Source of the DNA: Paludibacteraceae bacterium
Lineage (GTDB): Bacteria; Bacteroidota; Bacteroidia; Bacteroidales; Paludibacteraceae
Length of the DNA: 64,000 nt
NCBI GenBank assembly: GCA_017456885.1
Contig: JAFTIM010000015.1
Coordinates: 124,001 to 188,000 of the forward strand
Reading direction: 5' to 3'
In this document: one piece after another, positions 1 to 8,967 of the stretch
How positions within the stretch are numbered: the stretch's first letter is position 1
Layout: every line of letters starts with the position of its first letter
The notes under the pieces: model-generated
Databases searched by the model: none
The model's input: only the letters and a program-made list of their open reading frames with translations
What the model was told of the DNA's origin: nothing
Made by a program: the position numbers and the translations under genes

Positions 1-1137
1 ACATTTGCCATCGACGATTTTATGGTTACAATCGAAAAAAATCCTTTGGATGATACAAAGGGAGGATTCACATTTGAAGTAGAGATAGAGGCCGTGCTCG
101 AAGATGGTACGATTTATCAAGGTGACCAAATAGGCTACGATGTAACCTACACCATTTTCTCGCACAAAGTAGTTTACGGCGTATTCTCTCCCGACGACAA
201 AGTAGCACGCTCACGAGCACAACTGAACTTCAATTTGTTGCGCGATATCAACTCTGGAAAATCGGAGGGAGCATTGCTATTCGACGATGCACAGGTTACA
301 CTTACACTTAAAAATTACGATATAGGTATGGACGTAACTCTCCGACTCGATACGATAAAAGGGTATCAACGCGATCATCCTGAAAAAGAAGTGGTTTATG
401 GCAAATTCGATGGAGGAGTAAACTATAGTTTATCCAAAAACTTCCCGACCCGACCCGAAATTCCATTCTCCAACAAGCCAAGTATATTAACAATGACATT
501 GGACAAAGATAACGGGCAAATCCAAAATTTCTTTACAAAGGATTTCCTTACCGACAGATTCGAATTCGTATTTTCGGTAGGTAGCGTTGCAAAAACATCA
601 TCGTACCCGATATTTATAACCAACGAAGCGCATATCGATTGCAGCGTCGATTATAAGATTCCGCTCAATTTGCGTCCCGAATCTTATTACATCTATACCG
701 ATACAATACAAGGCTTTGCAGAAAGTATGAACGAAGGTATATTCCAATATGTCGATAGTGCCGTGCTGCATATCGGATTGGAAAACGGCTTGCCGATCGG
801 CGTTAAATTGTCATTAAAACTCATTGATGACGCGGGGAATGAAATACCCTCGGAATTAAACAAAGAGGAATTCTTTGTTCCCAAAGCAGAGACAAATAAA
901 GCAGGAGAGGTCATAAACTTATCGGTAACTCCTAAAAACTTCGAGATAGTGCTTACACCCGCCACAATGGACGACCTGAAAAATGCAGCCTATATGCTAT
1001 ACACCGTCAATGCAAGAAACGAAGACACTACCGACAATATCTGTTTCAAAGAAGACAATCGTTTTAACCTTATCTTAAGCATTTTTGCAAAAGGAGGTTA
1101 CAGAGGAAGTTTAACCCCTAATACATCTGCACAATGA
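1..1137 (+). CDS. Hypothetical protein, N-terminus outside window
   Basis: The reading frame is open from base 1, seven codons ahead of the first in-window ATG at 22, so the true start lies upstream and this is a C-terminal fragment of about 378 residues. I do not recognise the family. The sequence is rich in beta-strand-like alternation, with many Thr, Asp and aromatic residues and no membrane segment or cysteine-rich motif, as in extracytoplasmic beta-sandwich proteins. The stop overlaps the start of the next gene as ATGA at 1134-1137, so the two are probably translationally coupled and may act together at the outer membrane. The function is unknown; the surface location is inferred. Confidence 0.7.
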   Translation, partial: TFAIDDFMVTIEKNPLDDTKGGFTFEVEIEAVLEDGTIYQGDQIGYDVTYTIFSHKVVYGVFSPDDKVARSRAQLNFNLLRDINSGKSEGALLFDDAQVTLTLKNYDIGMDVTLRLDTIKGYQRDHPEKEVVYGKFDGGVNYSLSKNFPTRPEIPFSNKPSILTMTLDKDNGQIQNFFTKDFLTDRFEFVFSVGSVAKTSSYPIFITNEAHIDCSVDYKIPLNLRPESYYIYTDTIQGFAESMNEGIFQYVDSAVLHIGLENGLPIGVKLSLKLIDDAGNEIPSELNKEEFFVPKAETNKAGEVINLSVTPKNFEIVLTPATMDDLKNAAYMLYTVNARNEDTTDNICFKEDNRFNLILSIFAKGGYRGSLTPNTSAQ

Positions 1138-3563
1138 AAAAGCAAAGCATACTTTTCTCACTGATTCTGTTGTTTATAGCCACCCTGTCGGAGGCACAAC
1201 AAGTAAACTCCCTTTACTTTTTGGACAACGTACCATTTCAACAAAACATAAACCCCGCGTTGCAACCCGAACGCGAAGGTTTCTATGCGTTGCCTGTGAT
1301 AGGATTCGGGCAAATAAGCGCAGGCAATACGTCATTTTCGGTAAAAGACTTTTTGTATCAACCCAAAGGACAAAAACAGTTGGTTTCGTTTTTGCACCCC
1401 GAATTTGGGAATGTGGACAATTTCTACAAAAAAATTAAGAAAACAACGCTGATAAATGCCGATTACCAAATCAATTTGGTTTCTTTCGGATTCCGTTTCA
1501 AACAAAAGAACTATTTCACTTTCAATATTTCGGAAAGAATCGAAATGGGATTGGGCGTCCCCAAAGATTTATTCAAATTGCTTCTATACGGAGCACCCGA
1601 AGAAACGGGCAACAAATTCAACATAAAAACCTTAAATCTTGCGGCAACTGCATATACAGAGATAGGTGCGGGTGTAGCATTTGCAAATAACGCAAAGGTA
1701 CAAACGGGTTTTAAAATCAAGTTTTTGCTCGGAAATATGAATGCCACGGTCAACAACAAGGAATTGAACCTTACTACGGGCATTGACAAATGGGAGGTAC
1801 AAGGAAACAGCACCTTGCGTATGGCTGCTCCGATACAAGTCAGCAACGATTTCAACAATGTAATTATGCCCTCCAAGGTCATCGATTACATTAAGCCTTC
1901 AGGCTACGGAGGTGCTATCGATTTAGGTATCGTTTACAACATAAAGAAAAACCTGCGACTAACCGCAGCCATCACCGATTTGGGATTCATTTACTGGACG
2001 AATCCTTCGATGAACATGCAATCGAATATTGATTATTCATTCAACGGAATAGAGGTTGATGGCGTTTCTTTATTAGACGGATTTAATGCCAACGGCGTTT
2101 TGGATTCGTTAAAAAACGGTTTTATGGGGTCGTTTAGCCAAGAAAGCGAGAGTGAAAACAGCAGCGGCTACGTAACCATGACAACCGCAAAACTCAATGT
2201 GGGATTCGATTGGACTTTTTGTAAAGACAAATTAGGACTTGGAATACTTTCACGCACAATGCTCCTCAACAAAAACGTGTACGAGGAACTTACCGCATCG
2301 TTCAAAATAAAACCTGTGAATTGGTTTAACATGAACATCAGTTATTCCATATTGAATGGAAAGAGTTCTTTGGGTGCAGGCATGGGATTAAGAGCAGGTC
2401 CTATCTTATTCTTCTTTGCAGCCGACTACATACCTTTAAGTTACACTTCTTACAATAAGATACCTATTCCCTACCACGCTTCCTCGTTCAACTTGGCTGG
2501 CGGTATCACCGTTGTTTGGGGTAAAGCCGACAAAGACAAAGATGGCATTGCCAACAAATTTGACCTTTGTCCCAACACGCCAAGAGGAGTTCAGGTTGAT
2601 AGTGTAGGCTGTCCGATTGACTCCGACCACGACGGCGTACCCGACTATTTAGACCTCTGCCCCGATACCCCGATTGAAGCCAAAGGATTGGTTGATGGCT
2701 CCGGATGTCCGTTGGATACCGATCACGACGGCGTGCCCGACTATCTTGACCAATGTCCGAACACATTGAATGGCGTTGCTGTTGATAGCATAGGTTGCCC
2801 GCTTGATACCGACAAAGACGGTGTACCCGACTTTATAGACCAATGCCCCGATACACCTATCGAAGCCATCGGTAAGGTAGATAGTGTAGGTTGTCCGTTG
2901 GACACCGACCATGACGGCGTACCCGATTATTTGGATAAATGCGAAAACACTCCGCTCAATGCACCGGTTGACAGCGTGGGTTGCCCGTTAGACACCGATA
3001 AAGACGGTGTACCCGACTACCTTGACCAATGCCCCGGCACACCTTCAGAGGCAATAGGGAAAGTAGATAGTGTCGGTTGCCCGTTGGATACCGACCACGA
3101 CGGCGTACCCGACTATTTGGACAAATGTCCTACAATTCCGGGAACGGTGGCTACAAATGGTTGTCCTGAAATCAAACAAGAGGTAACAAAACTCTTTACC
3201 AAGGCTTTACAAGGGATTCAATTTGCAACGGGAAAAGACATTCTATTAAAAACATCTTTCCCAATTCTTAACGACATCGCAAAGGTCATGATTGAGAATC
3301 CCGAATACAAACTTACGATAGCCGGTCATACCGACAATCAAGGCGATCCTGTCAAAAACCTTGATTTATCGGACAGAAGGGCTCTTTCTGTAAAATCGTA
3401 TTTAATGAAAAAAGGCGTTGATGCGAGCAGAATGACTTCGGTAGGATACGGAGACACCAAACCTGTTGCTGACAACAGCACTGCTGCAGGAAGAAAAGAA
3501 AATCGACGTGTTGAATTTACAGTAGAATTTGAGGTTAAAACCCTTGAAAGTGTACCTCAATAA
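1134..3563 (+). CDS. Outer-membrane DUF5723 / TSP3-repeat / OmpA-domain protein
   Basis: An 809-residue three-part protein. Residues 1-21 are a signal peptide ending SEA-Q. Residues about 22-455 are a beta-barrel-like region resembling DUF5723 proteins. From about 464 to 680 lie seven thrombospondin type 3 units of about 30-32 residues with a DxDxDGVPDxxDxCP core, a calcium-binding fold. Residues about 687-795 are an OmpA C-terminal domain with the peptidoglycan-binding features GHTDN, NLDLSDRRA and ENRRVEF. The likely role is an outer-membrane barrel tethered to the wall through a rigid calcium-loaded stalk; that picture is inferred from the domains. The start overlaps the previous stop, and a strong palindromic terminator follows. 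Confidence 0.85.
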   Translation: MKKQSILFSLILLFIATLSEAQQVNSLYFLDNVPFQQNINPALQPEREGFYALPVIGFGQISAGNTSFSVKDFLYQPKGQKQLVSFLHPEFGNVDNFYKKIKKTTLINADYQINLVSFGFRFKQKNYFTFNISERIEMGLGVPKDLFKLLLYGAPEETGNKFNIKTLNLAATAYTEIGAGVAFANNAKVQTGFKIKFLLGNMNATVNNKELNLTTGIDKWEVQGNSTLRMAAPIQVSNDFNNVIMPSKVIDYIKPSGYGGAIDLGIVYNIKKNLRLTAAITDLGFIYWTNPSMNMQSNIDYSFNGIEVDGVSLLDGFNANGVLDSLKNGFMGSFSQESESENSSGYVTMTTAKLNVGFDWTFCKDKLGLGILSRTMLLNKNVYEELTASFKIKPVNWFNMNISYSILNGKSSLGAGMGLRAGPILFFFAADYIPLSYTSYNKIPIPYHASSFNLAGGITVVWGKADKDKDGIANKFDLCPNTPRGVQVDSVGCPIDSDHDGVPDYLDLCPDTPIEAKGLVDGSGCPLDTDHDGVPDYLDQCPNTLNGVAVDSIGCPLDTDKDGVPDFIDQCPDTPIEAIGKVDSVGCPLDTDHDGVPDYLDKCENTPLNAPVDSVGCPLDTDKDGVPDYLDQCPGTPSEAIGKVDSVGCPLDTDHDGVPDYLDKCPTIPGTVATNGCPEIKQEVTKLFTKALQGIQFATGKDILLKTSFPILNDIAKVMIENPEYKLTIAGHTDNQGDPVKNLDLSDRRALSVKSYLMKKGVDASRMTSVGYGDTKPVADNSTAAGRKENRRVEFTVEFEVKTLESVPQ
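2526..3170 (+). repeat. Seven tandem TSP3 coding repeats
   Basis: About 90-96 bp units encode DTDHDGVPDYLDxCP-type modules. Units 4-5 and 6-7 form a dimer: both even units share the EAIGKVDSVGCPLD tail and are followed by a DHDGVPDYLDKC unit. This suggests duplication of a two-unit block. Long antisense open frames here only mirror the repeat. Confidence 0.85.
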
Positions 3564-3580
3564 CCAACCATATAGATGAT

Positions 3581-3614
3581 AAAAAAGGAGAATCTCATGA
3601 GATTCTCCTTTTTT
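3581..3614. terminator. Bidirectional terminator, perfect palindrome
   Basis: Two 17-bp arms (3581-3597 and 3598-3614) form a perfect palindrome: A6, then GGAGAATCTC, then its complement ending in T6. It sits between the convergent OmpA-family gene (stop 3563) and the racemase (stop codon at 3614-3616). The A/T flanks make it suitable for terminating both strands. Confidence 0.9.
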
Positions 3615-5125
3615 TATTCATCAAAATAAACTCTCCGTACACGAGGAGCTATTGAGGTCAGCACCTCGTAGGGAATTGTCCCCAACAAATGTGCGACGAC
3701 AGATAATGGTTGACTACTGCCAAACACCATCACTTCATCACCCTCTTTTACATCTTGTGCATCGGTTATATCTATCATCATCAAATCCATACAAACATTG
3801 CCGATAGTAGGATACGGACGTCCGTTTATCCACACAGAAAGTTTTCCGTTGCCCAATCGCCTATCTATTCCATCGGCATATCCCAATGGCAATAATGCGA
3901 TTTTTGAATTATGCGAAACAATGCCATTCCGACTATATCCGATGGTATCGCCTTGCTTCACATTACGGATTTGAGATATTTTGGTTTTGAGTGAGCACAC
4001 ATTCCATAAACGTTCGCCCATACAACTAATCCCCCACAAACCGATACCCAACCGAACCATATCGAATTGATATGGCGAAAAACGCTCGATACCCGATGAA
4101 TTCAATATATGTTTCATTATTGGATATGCCAAATGTTGCTCAAGACGTGTTGCACAAAAACGGAAATATTCTATCTGACTCATCGAAAACGCATCGAATC
4201 GTTCCTCATCGGAACCGACCAAATGCGAGAAAACTGAAACAACTTTTATTTCCGGCGACTCATTTAACAACGAAATCAATTCATTTATATCCTCTTTTTC
4301 AAATCCTGCCCGATGCATACCCGTATCAAACTTGATGTGTACAGGATAGTCTTTTATACCTAAACGCCGTAATGTTTCCAGCATTGCCTTCAGTATGCGA
4401 AAAGAATATATTTCGGGCTCCAAACGATACTCAACTATCCGTTCCAACGCATCAACCGATGGGTCTAAAACCAATATGGGCATTTTTATCCCGTCTTGCC
4501 GCAACTCAACCCCCTCATCAACAAATGCTACCGCCAAATAATCGGCATTCCAATATTGTAAAGCTCGCGAAACCTCCACCGAACCGCTACCATAAGCCGA
4601 AGCCTTTACCATACACATAAGTTTGGTATTTGGTTGCAATTTCGAACGAAAATAAGATACATTCTTATGCAGGGCATTAAAATCAATTTCTAATACCGTA
4701 TCGTGTACCAACAAACGCAAACGATTAAGAATCATCGAAACATCGTATTTAGGTGCAACCTTCACCAAAATCGTTTGATTCGATACGCGCTTAAAGAAAT
4801 CCGATTGCAGGAAATCCGACAACGTTTCATAAAAACACTTGTTATCGAAACAAAAAGATGTTTTATAAGAGATGAACTTGCTGCCGACAAAGATTACCTC
4901 TTGCAACAAATTGTCTGTTACAGCTCTATTTACATCATTGCAAATCAGGTGATAGTCCGTAGCATCCGAATCCGACAAAATCAATGTACGAGGCATACAT
5001 CTGTCGGTTTGCTGTTCCAAAAAGGCTAACGAATGTTGCGTCAAACACTTCAATTCTGACTCATACGAATCCGTTATCAATACACAACCATTTATACCTG
5101 CTTCAACCTCTATGCGCATACTCAT
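3614..5125 (-). CDS. alr: Alanine racemase with a MurF C-terminal domain remnant
   Basis: A PLP enzyme that interconverts L- and D-alanine for peptidoglycan. Residues about 141-503 are a complete racemase: the PLP lysine is K174 in MVKASAYGSG, followed by GYSRNG, LGYADG and VCMD. Residues 1-140 are not part of a racemase. They match the C-terminal Mur-ligase domain that precedes Alr in the MurF-Alr fusion of Bacteroidetes, with MRIEV, an ITDSY motif near 17-21, and TLILSD. The MurF N-terminal and ATP-binding domains are missing, and an in-frame stop at 5150-5152 rules out a longer frame. The DSYNSD-type motif of MurF reads DSYESE here. The ATG at 5125 is preferred over a TTG one codon upstream; ATG 5119 is also possible. 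The gene lies 63 bp after nagB on the same strand. Confidence 0.9.
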   Translation of the reverse strand: MSMRIEVEAGINGCVLITDSYESELKCLTQHSLAFLEQQTDRCMPRTLILSDSDATDYHLICNDVNRAVTDNLLQEVIFVGSKFISYKTSFCFDNKCFYETLSDFLQSDFFKRVSNQTILVKVAPKYDVSMILNRLRLLVHDTVLEIDFNALHKNVSYFRSKLQPNTKLMCMVKASAYGSGSVEVSRALQYWNADYLAVAFVDEGVELRQDGIKMPILVLDPSVDALERIVEYRLEPEIYSFRILKAMLETLRRLGIKDYPVHIKFDTGMHRAGFEKEDINELISLLNESPEIKVVSVFSHLVGSDEERFDAFSMSQIEYFRFCATRLEQHLAYPIMKHILNSSGIERFSPYQFDMVRLGIGLWGISCMGERLWNVCSLKTKISQIRNVKQGDTIGYSRNGIVSHNSKIALLPLGYADGIDRRLGNGKLSVWINGRPYPTIGNVCMDLMMIDITDAQDVKEGDEVMVFGSSQPLSVVAHLLGTIPYEVLTSIAPRVRRVYFDE

Positions 5126-5188
5126 CAATACATAATAAAAGAAGATTACCTATGGCAGTAACCTCCTTTTTAATATTTACAAGAATTA

Positions 5189-5998
5189 TTATAACAATGT
5201 AGTTGGATCTAAATTATCTTTCTCAATATCAAGGAAATAACGATAAGTTCCTACTTTCAACTCATAACAAGCTTCGTAATCGCAAACAATAATTCCTTTC
5301 GGATGCATTTGCAACGCACTGATTGTCCACATTTGACAAACGCCCTCTTCAACTGCATGACGCAAAGCACGAGCCTTGTTGTGTCCATTCACAATAATCA
5401 GCACCTCTTTGGCATCAAGCACCGTACCGACACCGACCGTCAAAGCAGTTTTAGGCACTTTGTTTACATCATTGTCGAAGAAACGCGAATTTGCAATGAT
5501 TGTATCCGTTGTCAATGTTTTTACACGTGTACGCGATTGCAACGACGACCCCGGTTCGTTAAAAGCAATATGTCCGTCGGGTCCTATACCTCCTAAAAAC
5601 AGGTCAATACCTCCCAACGATTTTATTTTTTCTTCATAACGTTGGCATTCTTGCTCCAAATTTGTAGCATTTCCATTCAAGATATTCACATTATCTTCTT
5701 GTATATCAATATGTTTAAAGAAATTATTCCACATAAACGAATGATAACTTTCGGGGTGTTCCTTTGGCAATCCGATATATTCGTCCATATTGAAAGTAAT
5801 CACATGCTTAAACGATACCACACCTGCTTTATTCAAAGCTATCAATTCACGATACATTCCCAGCGGTGAAGAGCCTGTCGGCAACCCCAAAATAAAAGGT
5901 TTTTCCGCTGTCGGATTTGAAGCATTGATTTTACTTGCCACATAATTTGCAGCCCATTTCGAAACATTCGAGTAATCCGGTTCAATAATCAATCTCAT
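5189..5998 (-). CDS. nagB: Glucosamine-6-phosphate deaminase
   Basis: Converts glucosamine 6-phosphate to fructose 6-phosphate and ammonia in the cytoplasm, the last step of amino-sugar breakdown. The 269 residues are the usual length for the single-domain enzyme. Visible family motifs are the phosphate loop [11 protein letters not shown], the active-site FNMDEYIGL, the [17 protein letters not shown] block and [19 protein letters not shown] -7 promoter element lies 25 bp upstream, and the alanine racemase follows after 63 bp. The pairing links recycling of wall sugars with D-alanine supply, but co-transcription is only inferred. Confidence 0.97.
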   Translation of the reverse strand: MRLIIEPDYSNVSKWAANYVASKINASNPTAEKPFILGLPTGSSPLGMYRELIALNKAGVVSFKHVITFNMDEYIGLPKEHPESYHSFMWNNFFKHIDIQEDNVNILNGNATNLEQECQRYEEKIKSLGGIDLFLGGIGPDGHIAFNEPGSSLQSRTRVKTLTTDTIIANSRFFDNDVNKVPKTALTVGVGTVLDAKEVLIIVNGHNKARALRHAVEEGVCQMWTISALQMHPKGIIVCDYEACYELKVGTYRYFLDIEKDNLDPTTLL

Positions 5999-6022
5999 AA
6001 TTATATCAATTTTAATTTTTTA

Positions 6023-6030
6023 CAAAGATA
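6023..6030 (-). promoter_or_regulatory. -7 promoter element for nagB
   Basis: On the minus strand this reads TATCTTTG, matching the Bacteroidetes -7 consensus TAnnTTTG, 25 bp before the nagB ATG. I see no clear TTTG -33 partner. Confidence 0.6.
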
Positions 6031-6067
6031 GTCTTTTTTAAAGTTGAAAAAGTATTCTATTGCACGC

Positions 6068-6352
6068 TTATTTCTTTTTCGGATTCTTAGGGAACCAACC
6101 TTTAGCCACTCGTTTACGTTGTGCAAATAATTCTAAAATAGACCAAAAACAAGAGAAAGAAAGAACTCCTAACAACGTTGATAGCACATCGTTGGAAATG
6201 TATAGCGATGTTATCAAAAAAGCAATGCCTACTACAAAAAACACCCACCAACACTTCGCTCCAAAGTAATATTCCGACTTTATCACAATGGGATGAAACA
6301 ACCCTATGATAAGAAAAGTACCTAATCCAACCAGTATTCCTGAATAATTCAT
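6068..6352 (-). CDS. DUF4491 family small membrane protein
   Basis: A protein of 94 residues with three hydrophobic segments (GILVGLGTFLIIGLF, WVFFVVGIAFLITSLYI and the VLSTLLGVLSFSCFW region) and a basic tail ending NPKKK. The pattern resembles the DUF4491 family of Bacteroidetes inner-membrane proteins of unknown function. ATG 6352 is chosen because it leaves a 10-bp gap to yggS; a start at 6388 would overlap that gene. It is the last gene of the long run that begins at atpD. I see no hairpin terminator after it. Confidence 0.75.
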   Translation of the reverse strand: MNYSGILVGLGTFLIIGLFHPIVIKSEYYFGAKCWWVFFVVGIAFLITSLYISNDVLSTLLGVLSFSCFWSILELFAQRKRVAKGWFPKNPKKK

Positions 6353-6362
6353 TTCGTAAAAA

Positions 6363-7031
6363 TTAACAACGTACTCCAAAAATAGCACTTCCTACCCGTA
6401 CTATGGTGCTCCCATTCTCTATTGCCAACGGAAAATCGTCCGACATTCCCATCGACAAATCCTTAAAAGTTTCCTCACAAAAAACTTTGGAGCTCTGAAT
6501 TTCCGAGAATAATCTTGAAAGCGATGAAAATTCTCGTTTGATCTGTTCTGTATCGTCTGTAAACGTAGCCATTCCCATCAATCCGGAAATAGTTACATAC
6601 GGATATTCTTGGGCTTTATAATTGTTACAAAAAACTTTTAATTCTTCGGGCGAAAAACCGAATTTATGTTCCTCTTGTGCTATATGCACCTGCAAAAGCA
6701 CCTTTACAACCCGATTGTTTTTCGCGGCACAGCGATTGATTTCGTCCAACAATTCGACCGAATCTACCGAGTGAATCAACGATACAAATGGCACTATCTG
6801 ACGGACTTTGTTTCGTTGCAGATGTCCTATAAAATGCCATTGTATGTCTTTGGGCAAATCGTTGTACTTCAGTAGCAATTCCTGCACACGACTTTCGCCA
6901 AACAAACGTTCACCGCAATTATATGCCTCCAAAATAGCTTCTTGTGAATGAAACTTCGAAACACAAACCAAATTGATGTTTTGTGGAATTTGAGTCCTTA
7001 TTTGTGCTATATTTTGAGCAATGGTGTTCAA
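6363..7031 (-). CDS. yggS: YggS/PLPBP-type PLP homeostasis protein
   Basis: A 222-residue single-domain TIM-barrel protein that binds pyridoxal phosphate and buffers its supply; no enzymatic reaction is established for the family. The PLP lysine lies in NLVCVSKFHSQEAI. Other conserved parts are GESRVQEL, WHFIGHLQRNKV, IHSVDS, SGLMGMATF, LSMGMSDDFPLAIENGSTIVRVGSAIFG. The start is TTG at 7031: upstream in the same frame a stop appears at 7041-7043, no ATG lies in between, and the N-terminus begins at the expected point. It lies 9 bp after the DUF4494 gene. Confidence 0.93.
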   Translation of the reverse strand: MNTIAQNIAQIRTQIPQNINLVCVSKFHSQEAILEAYNCGERLFGESRVQELLLKYNDLPKDIQWHFIGHLQRNKVRQIVPFVSLIHSVDSVELLDEINRCAAKNNRVVKVLLQVHIAQEEHKFGFSPEELKVFCNNYKAQEYPYVTISGLMGMATFTDDTEQIKREFSSLSRLFSEIQSSKVFCEETFKDLSMGMSDDFPLAIENGSTIVRVGSAIFGVRC

Positions 7032-7040
7032 CGTATCGTT

Positions 7041-7475
7041 TTATTCTTTTGGTTTAAAGGGGAAAACATCCATAATCATCGTTTCCGAGATAGTCGCTAT
7101 CTCATAATCAGCCAAGGTGCCTTTCATTCCTTCCAATAAATTAGCCAACGCTGTTTTAAAGTCAGATGCTTGTACCAACATTATTTGAGGAAGATGCTTT
7201 TCTACCTGTTTTTTCTCATCGAAAGAGATAAAATTCACCTTGCAACGATACCATTTATCACCCGCTTCATTAGGAAATATCTCGGCTATCTTTGCGCGCT
7301 TAATGTGAGCCACTATCAATTCGCCACTGACAAACGGGGTAACTTCCTCTACAATACGACTTTCGGCCTCGGTAAACGACATCGCATCTACCAAATATGG
7401 CTCTGTCACTTTCTTTATCAAACCATCTTCGCCCGTCTTATCAAACGAGACTTTACATTCAAACCAATTATTCAT
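7041..7475 (-). CDS. DUF4494 domain protein
   Basis: A soluble 144-residue protein with an internal near-repeat: WFECKVSFD near the N-terminus and WYRCKVNFISFDE near the middle, each followed by a segment suggesting a duplicated alpha/beta unit (FTEAESRI, then DFKTALANL). This resembles the Bacteroidetes DUF4494 family, whose function is not known. It lies 5 bp downstream of rseP and 9 bp upstream of yggS, so it is probably co-transcribed with both. Confidence 0.8.
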   Translation of the reverse strand: MNNWFECKVSFDKTGEDGLIKKVTEPYLVDAMSFTEAESRIVEEVTPFVSGELIVAHIKRAKIAEIFPNEAGDKWYRCKVNFISFDEKKQVEKHLPQIMLVQASDFKTALANLLEGMKGTLADYEIATISETMIMDVFPFKPKE

Positions 7476-7480
7476 CTTTT

Positions 7481-8956
7481 CTATCTAAAAATTCTAATAA
7501 TATCATTCCCGTTGGCAAAAATAAGCAATACCAACAACAAAAACATACCTATATTAAGAGCTATTTCCATAAAACGATCGCTTGGTTTGCGACGTGTAAT
7601 AATTTCATAAAGCAAAAACAACACATATCCGCCATCTAAAACAGGTATCGGCAATATATTCATAAATGCTAATATGATGGAAAGAAACGCCGTCATATTC
7701 CAAAACACATACCAATTCCACGTTCCCGGGAAGAGATTCCCAATTGAGGCAAAACCTCCCACACTCTTGGCTCCTGCTTTCGTAAAGACCAAACGGAATT
7801 GTTTCACATAACCTCCAAGTATTTCAACACCTAAATTCCAACCGGCAGGGAATGACTCGAAAAAACCATATTCCTGTTGTTCGGTTTTGAAATATACCAT
7901 CGGATTTTTCAGTAATACCCCCAGTTTTCCGTTCTCGTCAAGCACAACAGAATCCTGCATCAATACGCCTTCTCGATAATATGAAAGCAATACCGTTTGA
8001 CTTTTATGCAAAGCAAACGCTTCTGTCAATTCCGAGTAACTTACCAGCGTTTGACCATTTAATCCGACAAGGCTGTCGCCGGCATGCAACATTGTATTCA
8101 TTCCGACTACCGAATCAATAACAAAAGGCATACGGTAGGTCATAAACTTTTTTTCTTCTGCATCAAGCATTTGTTCCCCAAAGTTATCGGGTAAAACAAG
8201 CAAAGTATCTTTCCCGTTGCGCTGAAGCAAAACATTAGACTTCCCTTCTATCACAACTCTTTCAACAAAATCTTTTTCCGATACCACCTTTTCACCATCT
8301 ACGGCAAGAATTTTATCACCATTCTCAAAACCATTATTCAAGGCCGTTTGGCAATAATCATAGCCGAGATAAGCATTCTCCATTGGTAATATTTCAGTTC
8401 CCCATGTAAACAATATCATTGCATAAACCACAATGGCAGTAACAAAGTTCATCAATACGCCTCCTATAATGATAAAAAGCCGTTGCCATGCCGGACGCGA
8501 ACGATATTCCCACGGTTGAGGTGTGGAATTCATTGATGCAGCGTCCATCGACTCATCAACCATTCCGGCTATTTTACAATAGCCTCCGAGAGGAATCCAA
8601 CCGATGCCCCACTCCGTAGTTTCAGGATATTTTCTCCAATCATCGTCAGATAAATTATCGGTTGGGGTAGGAACCAATATCGGATTGCCCTTTTTATCCA
8701 CTTTCCGATTCCCTTGTTCATCTAACAACGGCTGCAGATGTTCGGCAACGTTTTTCGAGAAAAATTTTACCTGCCATTTCCCTTTGATTTTTTTGAATCG
8801 AACCAACGAGAACTTCCAGTTGAAAAACAAGTAAAATTTTTCTACACGAACCTTAAACAATCGAGCAAACATGAAATGCCCCAACTCGTGTACAAAAACC
8901 AAAAGCGATAAACTTAAAACCAATTGAACGGCTTTTATCCAAAACTCTGCAGTCAT
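7481..8956 (-). CDS. rseP: RseP-type site-2 intramembrane zinc metalloprotease
   Basis: A polytopic membrane protease that cuts substrates within the membrane, classically anti-sigma factors and signal-peptide remnants. The zinc motif HELGH is at residues 23-27 in the first transmembrane segment. The second catalytic region near the C-terminus reads NILPIPVLDGGYVLFLLYE. Two PDZ-like regions lie between. At 491 residues it is longer than the E. coli enzyme (about 450); the extra length includes a charged insert around residues 50-115 before GWIPLGGYCKIAGM, which is usual in Bacteroidetes. It lies 11 bp after dxr, the same neighbour order as in many bacteria. Confidence 0.95.
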   Translation of the reverse strand: MTAEFWIKAVQLVLSLSLLVFVHELGHFMFARLFKVRVEKFYLFFNWKFSLVRFKKIKGKWQVKFFSKNVAEHLQPLLDEQGNRKVDKKGNPILVPTPTDNLSDDDWRKYPETTEWGIGWIPLGGYCKIAGMVDESMDAASMNSTPQPWEYRSRPAWQRLFIIIGGVLMNFVTAIVVYAMILFTWGTEILPMENAYLGYDYCQTALNNGFENGDKILAVDGEKVVSEKDFVERVVIEGKSNVLLQRNGKDTLLVLPDNFGEQMLDAEEKKFMTYRMPFVIDSVVGMNTMLHAGDSLVGLNGQTLVSYSELTEAFALHKSQTVLLSYYREGVLMQDSVVLDENGKLGVLLKNPMVYFKTEQQEYGFFESFPAGWNLGVEILGGYVKQFRLVFTKAGAKSVGGFASIGNLFPGTWNWYVFWNMTAFLSIILAFMNILPIPVLDGGYVLFLLYEIITRRKPSDRFMEIALNIGMFLLLVLLIFANGNDIIRIFR

Positions 8957-8967
8957 ACCTAAAGAAT

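Noticed and set aside
2506-2912. Antisense open frames over the TSP3 repeats
   Set aside because: They arise from the repeated DNA of the plus-strand gene and repeat with the same period.
5126-5188. A possible frameshifted MurF fragment upstream of alr
   Set aside because: Only about 60 bp separate alr from nagB, with an in-frame stop and no Mur-ligase motif in this strand, so the MurF part is truly absent here.
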